From Terriglobus aquaticus (GTDB lineage: Bacteria; Acidobacteriota; Terriglobia; Terriglobales; Acidobacteriaceae), in the NCBI RefSeq assembly GCF_025685415.1, contig NZ_JAGSYB010000001.1, positions 868,001 to 932,000 of the forward strand: a stretch of 64,000 bases of DNA. Reading direction: 5' to 3'. Below are positions 60,940 through 64,000 of this stretch, piece by piece; the first letter of the stretch is position 1, and the number at the start of each line of letters is the position of its first letter. A program made the translations under genes and the position numbers. The notes under the pieces are model-generated. The model was given only the letters and a program-made list of their open reading frames with translations, ran no database searches and was not told where the DNA came from.

Positions 60940-61647
60940 CTATGCGGGATCCAGGTGCACCAGGCCGCGCTGCAAGGCGTAGATCGTCGCCTGTGTGCGA
61001 TCCCGCGCTCCTAGTTTGTCGAGCACCGCACTTACGTGAATCCTCACTGTTTTCTCGGCAATGCCGAGCTCTTCCGCAATCTCGCGATTGGAAAAGCCGC
61101 GCGTCACGCATTGCAGCACCTGCGATTCGCGTGGTGTGAGCGATACGCCGGGCATGCGCTCCGCCAACCGGTGCAGCGCGACCTGTGGCAGGTAACGGGT
61201 CCCACGATGCACGCTCTGTAGCGCCTGGATCACCTGCTCACCGCTGGCGTCTTTCGCCAGGTAGCCCATGGCACCAGCCTGCATCGCGCGATAGATGTCT
61301 TCCGAGCCCTGGTAGTTCGACAAGACTACGATGCGCGCACGGTATTGCTCGCGTAGCCGACTAATCACCTCAAAGCCGCTCATCTGCGGCAGCCGCAGAT
61401 CCAGCACCACTACGTCCGGCCGCAAGAGGGCGTACTGCTCAATGCCCGTTTCGCCGTCCGGCGCTTCGCCCACAATCTGGATGGAGCTGTGCTTCGACAG
61501 TACGGAGTGCAACGCCATGCGCGCCAGGAAATGATCCTCCACCAGGAGAACGCGAATGGAGTTCTTCGCGGTGTTCGCCTTTTGCGCCGTGGTGGCGTGA
61601 TCGAGGTCATTGCCTCCCGAATGCGATCGTCCATTCCACATCGTCAT
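60940..61647 (-). CDS. NarL/LuxR-family response regulator
   Basis: About 235 residues from ATG 61647, which has AGGAG five bases upstream and lies 11 bases after the kinase stop; ATG at 61674 would overlap the kinase gene. The receiver domain has VLLVEDHFLARM, VVVLDLRLPQMSG with the phospho-acceptor Asp, LSNYQGS and AKDASGEQV. The LuxR-type helix-turn-helix reads LTPRESQVLQCVTRGFSNRE and then IAEELGIAEKTVRIHVS. It should be activated by the adjacent Y_Y_Y kinase and control the TonB-receptor operon, possibly through the palindrome just downstream. Confidence 0.9.
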   Translation of the reverse strand: MTMWNGRSHSGGNDLDHATTAQKANTAKNSIRVLLVEDHFLARMALHSVLSKHSSIQIVGEAPDGETGIEQYALLRPDVVVLDLRLPQMSGFEVISRLREQYRARIVVLSNYQGSEDIYRAMQAGAMGYLAKDASGEQVIQALQSVHRGTRYLPQVALHRLAERMPGVSLTPRESQVLQCVTRGFSNREIAEELGIAEKTVRIHVSAVLDKLGARDRTQATIYALQRGLVHLDPA

Positions 61648-61658
61648 CTCTGCTCCTG

Positions 61659-62849
61659 TCACACACCGATCCATCGAACCACGGCGGGCTGCTGCACCGA
61701 GGGTTGCTGAATCCCTCGAAACTTGACAGTGACCACCACCTCGGTTCCTTTGTTGACGGCGCTCGTCAGCCGCAGTTGTCCACCCAATTTGCGGGTACGT
61801 TCTTCCATAACGGAGATGCCGAAGTGCCCGGCGCGCACCTGCCGGTCCTGCACCACGAAGCCGCAGCCATCATCGCGCACGCTCAGCGATAACGAATCTG
61901 CGCTGTACTCCAACTCCACCTGAATTGACGACCCTCCCGCATGCCGCAGCGCGTTCGTCATCGCCTCCTGACCGATGCAGGTGAGGTGGTGCACTGCTGA
62001 CGGCGACAGGTTTACTTCTTCGCCCACCACGGTCAGCGAGGCCTGCAGGTCGTCACGCATGCGGTGCGCATCCATGGCATCCGCTAATGACTCCGACAGC
62101 AGATTCGTAATGCGGTCGGAGTTGCGCAGGTCCCAAATGATGCGTCGCGCCTCGGCCTGGCAGTGCCCCATCATGCTGCGCGCCAGTTCCAGCGACTGCA
62201 ATGCCTCGCGTTGCTCCGGCGCATCGTTGCTCATCTGCTGCGACGTAGCCTCTAACTGCCAGCTCACCGCCGCGAATCCGGCCATGAGCGTGTCATGGCA
62301 CTCGCTGGCGATGCGGTTGCGCTCGTCTAGCACCATGGCCATCTGCCCCTTCAGCAACTGGTCGCGTTGCCGCAGCAGTTGCACGCACACCGCGATCAGG
62401 AAGGCACAGACCATGACTGCCGCGTACCAGGTCTGGTAGAAGAACGGTTTCTGCACTACGTGCAATGTCGCCATCTGGGATGGCCACCCACCGCCCGGCA
62501 GCGCAGCCTGCACCTGAAACTGATAATCGCCCGGCGACAGCATCCAGAAGTGCGCCGAGCTGGAGCGCGTCTCCGTCCAGTCGTCGGATAATCCCGTCAG
62601 GCGGTATCGGAAGATCTGCGGCCGCAGCAGCGCCTGCTGTCCACCGCCGGCATGGAAAAACACAATCAGTTCCGGATGCCCGGGCTGCAATGTCAGTGTG
62701 TCTTTGCCAGACTCAGTTGGCGCCAGTTCACTACCAAACGACCAGCCATCGATGCTCGCCGCTCCCGGAGCATTACCCTGCGCATGCAGGCAGGGTAGTG
62801 CCTCCAGCGATAGCAGCAGCAATAACAGCGTTCGGACAAACCTGGTCAC
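61659..62849 (-). CDS. Y_Y_Y-domain sensor histidine kinase (HisKA_3)
   Basis: About 396 residues. GTG at 62849 starts a signal/anchor sequence (LLLLLLSLEALPCLHAQ); ATG at 62888 would overlap the transporter gene. The periplasmic part (about 25-150) is a Y_Y_Y-like beta-domain (FRYRLTGLSDDWTETRSS, LSPGDYQFQVQAAL). One helix near 155-175 leads to a dimerisation domain with ERNRIASECHDTLMAG (phospho-acceptor His) and an ATPase domain with EAMTNALRHAGG, RDDGCGF and GHFGISVMEERT. Unlike most Y_Y_Y kinases it has no beta-propeller. It probably senses a ligand of region 7. Confidence 0.88.
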   Translation of the reverse strand: MTRFVRTLLLLLLSLEALPCLHAQGNAPGAASIDGWSFGSELAPTESGKDTLTLQPGHPELIVFFHAGGGQQALLRPQIFRYRLTGLSDDWTETRSSSAHFWMLSPGDYQFQVQAALPGGGWPSQMATLHVVQKPFFYQTWYAAVMVCAFLIAVCVQLLRQRDQLLKGQMAMVLDERNRIASECHDTLMAGFAAVSWQLEATSQQMSNDAPEQREALQSLELARSMMGHCQAEARRIIWDLRNSDRITNLLSESLADAMDAHRMRDDLQASLTVVGEEVNLSPSAVHHLTCIGQEAMTNALRHAGGSSIQVELEYSADSLSLSVRDDGCGFVVQDRQVRAGHFGISVMEERTRKLGGQLRLTSAVNKGTEVVVTVKFRGIQQPSVQQPAVVRWIGV

Positions 62850-62856
62850 GGTGCAA

Positions 62857-64000
62857 TTAGCGCACCACACTCCCGGCAGGGTTGGCAAGGCTTCTCAGCT
62901 CTGGCATCGCTTCGGGAGCCGGATTTTCCAATGCGCGCTCAGGGTGCACGACGAACCAGCACAAAGCTCCGACAACCGCCATGACCGCCGCGACGCCGAA
63001 CGAACTGGTCCATCCAAATCGCTGCGCGATCCACGGCGTCAGCGATGCTGTCAACGCGCCGCCAAGCTGGCCGCCCATGTTGACCAGCGACGAGAACACG
63101 CCCGAACTCTTACCTGCGATGTCTACCGAAACCGACCAGAACGTGCTCTGCGACACGTACAGCGCACCTGCTCCACCGGCCAGGATAATGCCCGCAAACA
63201 CGGGGCTGGCCACTTGCGACCCAAGCACCAGGAACAGCGCAGTGACCAGCATGGCAGCCGAAGCGAGATAGCAGCGGCCCACACGCAAGCCGCGAGTGCT
63301 CGTGAGCCGGTCGCTGAGCACACCCCCAACCAAGCTGAAGATCGTCATGCACAGGAAGGGCAGCATTGCGTAGCGCGCACTCGACTTCAGGTCAAAGCCC
63401 CGCACCTGGGCCATGTAGAGAAAAAACCAGCTAAAGAACACCCACGCGATGTACCCGAAACTGAAATAGCCGACCATCAATGCGGCCAAATCTTTGCGGT
63501 GGAAGATCGCGCGCCAGGAGATGGTAGGTGCCTTTTCCTCGGCCCGTCCCTGCTGGGGCAAGTCGTACGACAGCCCCTCCTGGATCTCCTGCAACTCCTT
63601 GCGCGAAACACCCAGGTGTTGCTCCGGTGTGTCCCGCGCGAAGACCCACCAAACCGTTCCGGCGATCGCGCCCACGCCCGCACTGAACCAGAAGGCCGAG
63701 CGCCATCCGTGCTCGGTGATCATCCACGTGAGCAGCGGCGGGGTAAGGCCGCTACCCGCGCCGACGCCGGCAAAGATGAGGCCGTTGACAAAGCCGCGTT
63801 CGCGCTGCGGAACCCAGCGAGCAACAAATTGATTAGCCGCGGGATACACCACGGCCTCCCCTGCGCCCAAGAGAAACCGAATCGCGATCAGCCACAGCAA
63901 GGTGTGCGGGATTGTCGTCGGCAGCATCGCCGTGAGTGCCGTTGCGATGCACCACCACAGCACGCCCATGGTCAGCACCACGCGCGGACCGAAGCGCGCA
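62857..64000 (-). CDS. MFS transporter (anion:cation symporter-like), 5' end outside window
   Basis: The frame runs off the right edge of the window, reading ARFGPRVVLTMGVLWW at its visible start, which is the loop 2-3 motif of major facilitators; about 380 residues are visible. Helices such as LLWLIAIRFLLGAGEAVVYP and the RWVPQRERGFVNGLIFAG segment match the ACS group (hexuronate, glucarate and related organic-acid importers). It is the first visible gene of the region 7 transcription unit, with the kinase starting 7 bases after its stop. It could import the final carboxylate product of the periplasmic enzymes. Confidence 0.85.
   Translation of the reverse strand, partial: ARFGPRVVLTMGVLWWCIATALTAMLPTTIPHTLLWLIAIRFLLGAGEAVVYPAANQFVARWVPQRERGFVNGLIFAGVGAGSGLTPPLLTWMITEHGWRSAFWFSAGVGAIAGTVWWVFARDTPEQHLGVSRKELQEIQEGLSYDLPQQGRAEEKAPTISWRAIFHRKDLAALMVGYFSFGYIAWVFFSWFFLYMAQVRGFDLKSSARYAMLPFLCMTIFSLVGGVLSDRLTSTRGLRVGRCYLASAAMLVTALFLVLGSQVASPVFAGIILAGGAGALYVSQSTFWSVSVDIAGKSSGVFSSLVNMGGQLGGALTASLTPWIAQRFGWTSSFGVAAVMAVVGALCWFVVHPERALENPAPEAMPELRSLANPAGSVVR

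Noticed and set aside
1-64000. tRNA, rRNA, CRISPR arrays, insertion sequences, phage genes
   Set aside because: I looked for T-loop sequences, regular repeat-spacer patterns, transposase motifs and phage structural genes and found none.

Overview
The window reads as a chromosome segment of an Acidobacteriota bacterium of the Terriglobia / Acidobacteriaceae type (inference). The grounds are three very large TonB-dependent receptors with an N-terminal carboxypeptidase-regulatory-like domain, a membrane-anchored winged-helix/TPR regulator, a fused ABC-permease/M1 peptidase, and many secreted sugar- and peptide-degrading enzymes. Coding density is high outside one decayed stretch near the left end. 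I saw no tRNA, rRNA, CRISPR array or insertion sequence.

Region 1 (1-9709, + strand) is an oxidative L-fucose catabolic locus. It holds a fucose-isomerase-like protein cut by the window edge, an amidohydrolase-type lactonase, a zinc alcohol dehydrogenase, the FucP symporter, a Gfo/Idh/MocA oxidoreductase, an SDR dehydrogenase and L-fuconate dehydratase. The stretch 1381-2881 carries relics: the helix-turn-helix start of a LacI-family regulator and a frameshifted L-rhamnose mutarotase.

Region 2 (10076-18623, +) is a TonB receptor followed, after a strong hairpin, by an exported S9 peptidase, an exported amidohydrolase of the dipeptidase-like type and an exported M42 aminopeptidase. It suggests peptide use. 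Region 3 (18766-23445, -) is an ABC ATPase plus an ABC-2 permease fused to an M1 peptidase. Region 4 (23648-32572) is a cell-envelope locus of unknown role: a lipoprotein and a winged-helix/TPR regulator on the minus strand, divergent from a four-gene operon (exported protein, DUF3592-like membrane protein, zinc-ribbon/OmpA protein, DUF4412-like exported protein).

Region 5 (32711-46065) is a xylan/arabinoxylan locus: GH3 beta-xylosidase, esterase, GH43, a divergent TonB receptor, GH8 exo-oligoxylanase, xylose isomerase and a divergent ROK (XylR-type) regulator with a candidate operator between the last two. Region 6 (46540-51283) holds a PAS-PAS histidine kinase with a receiver protein, and a DUF3299 / LolD-like ATPase / FtsX-like permease trio.

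Region 7 (51376-64000, -) is the most unusual part. It has an MFS transporter, a Y_Y_Y-domain histidine kinase and a LuxR-type response regulator. These are followed by a TonB receptor and a run of enzymes that all carry export signals: an RraA-like aldolase, two SelA/DgaE-like PLP enzymes with twin-arginine motifs, a RidA protein with a twin-arginine motif, and a metallo-deacetylase-like amidohydrolase. Together they look like a periplasmic amino-compound degradation system with its own imine-clearing enzyme, which I do not know from described pathways.
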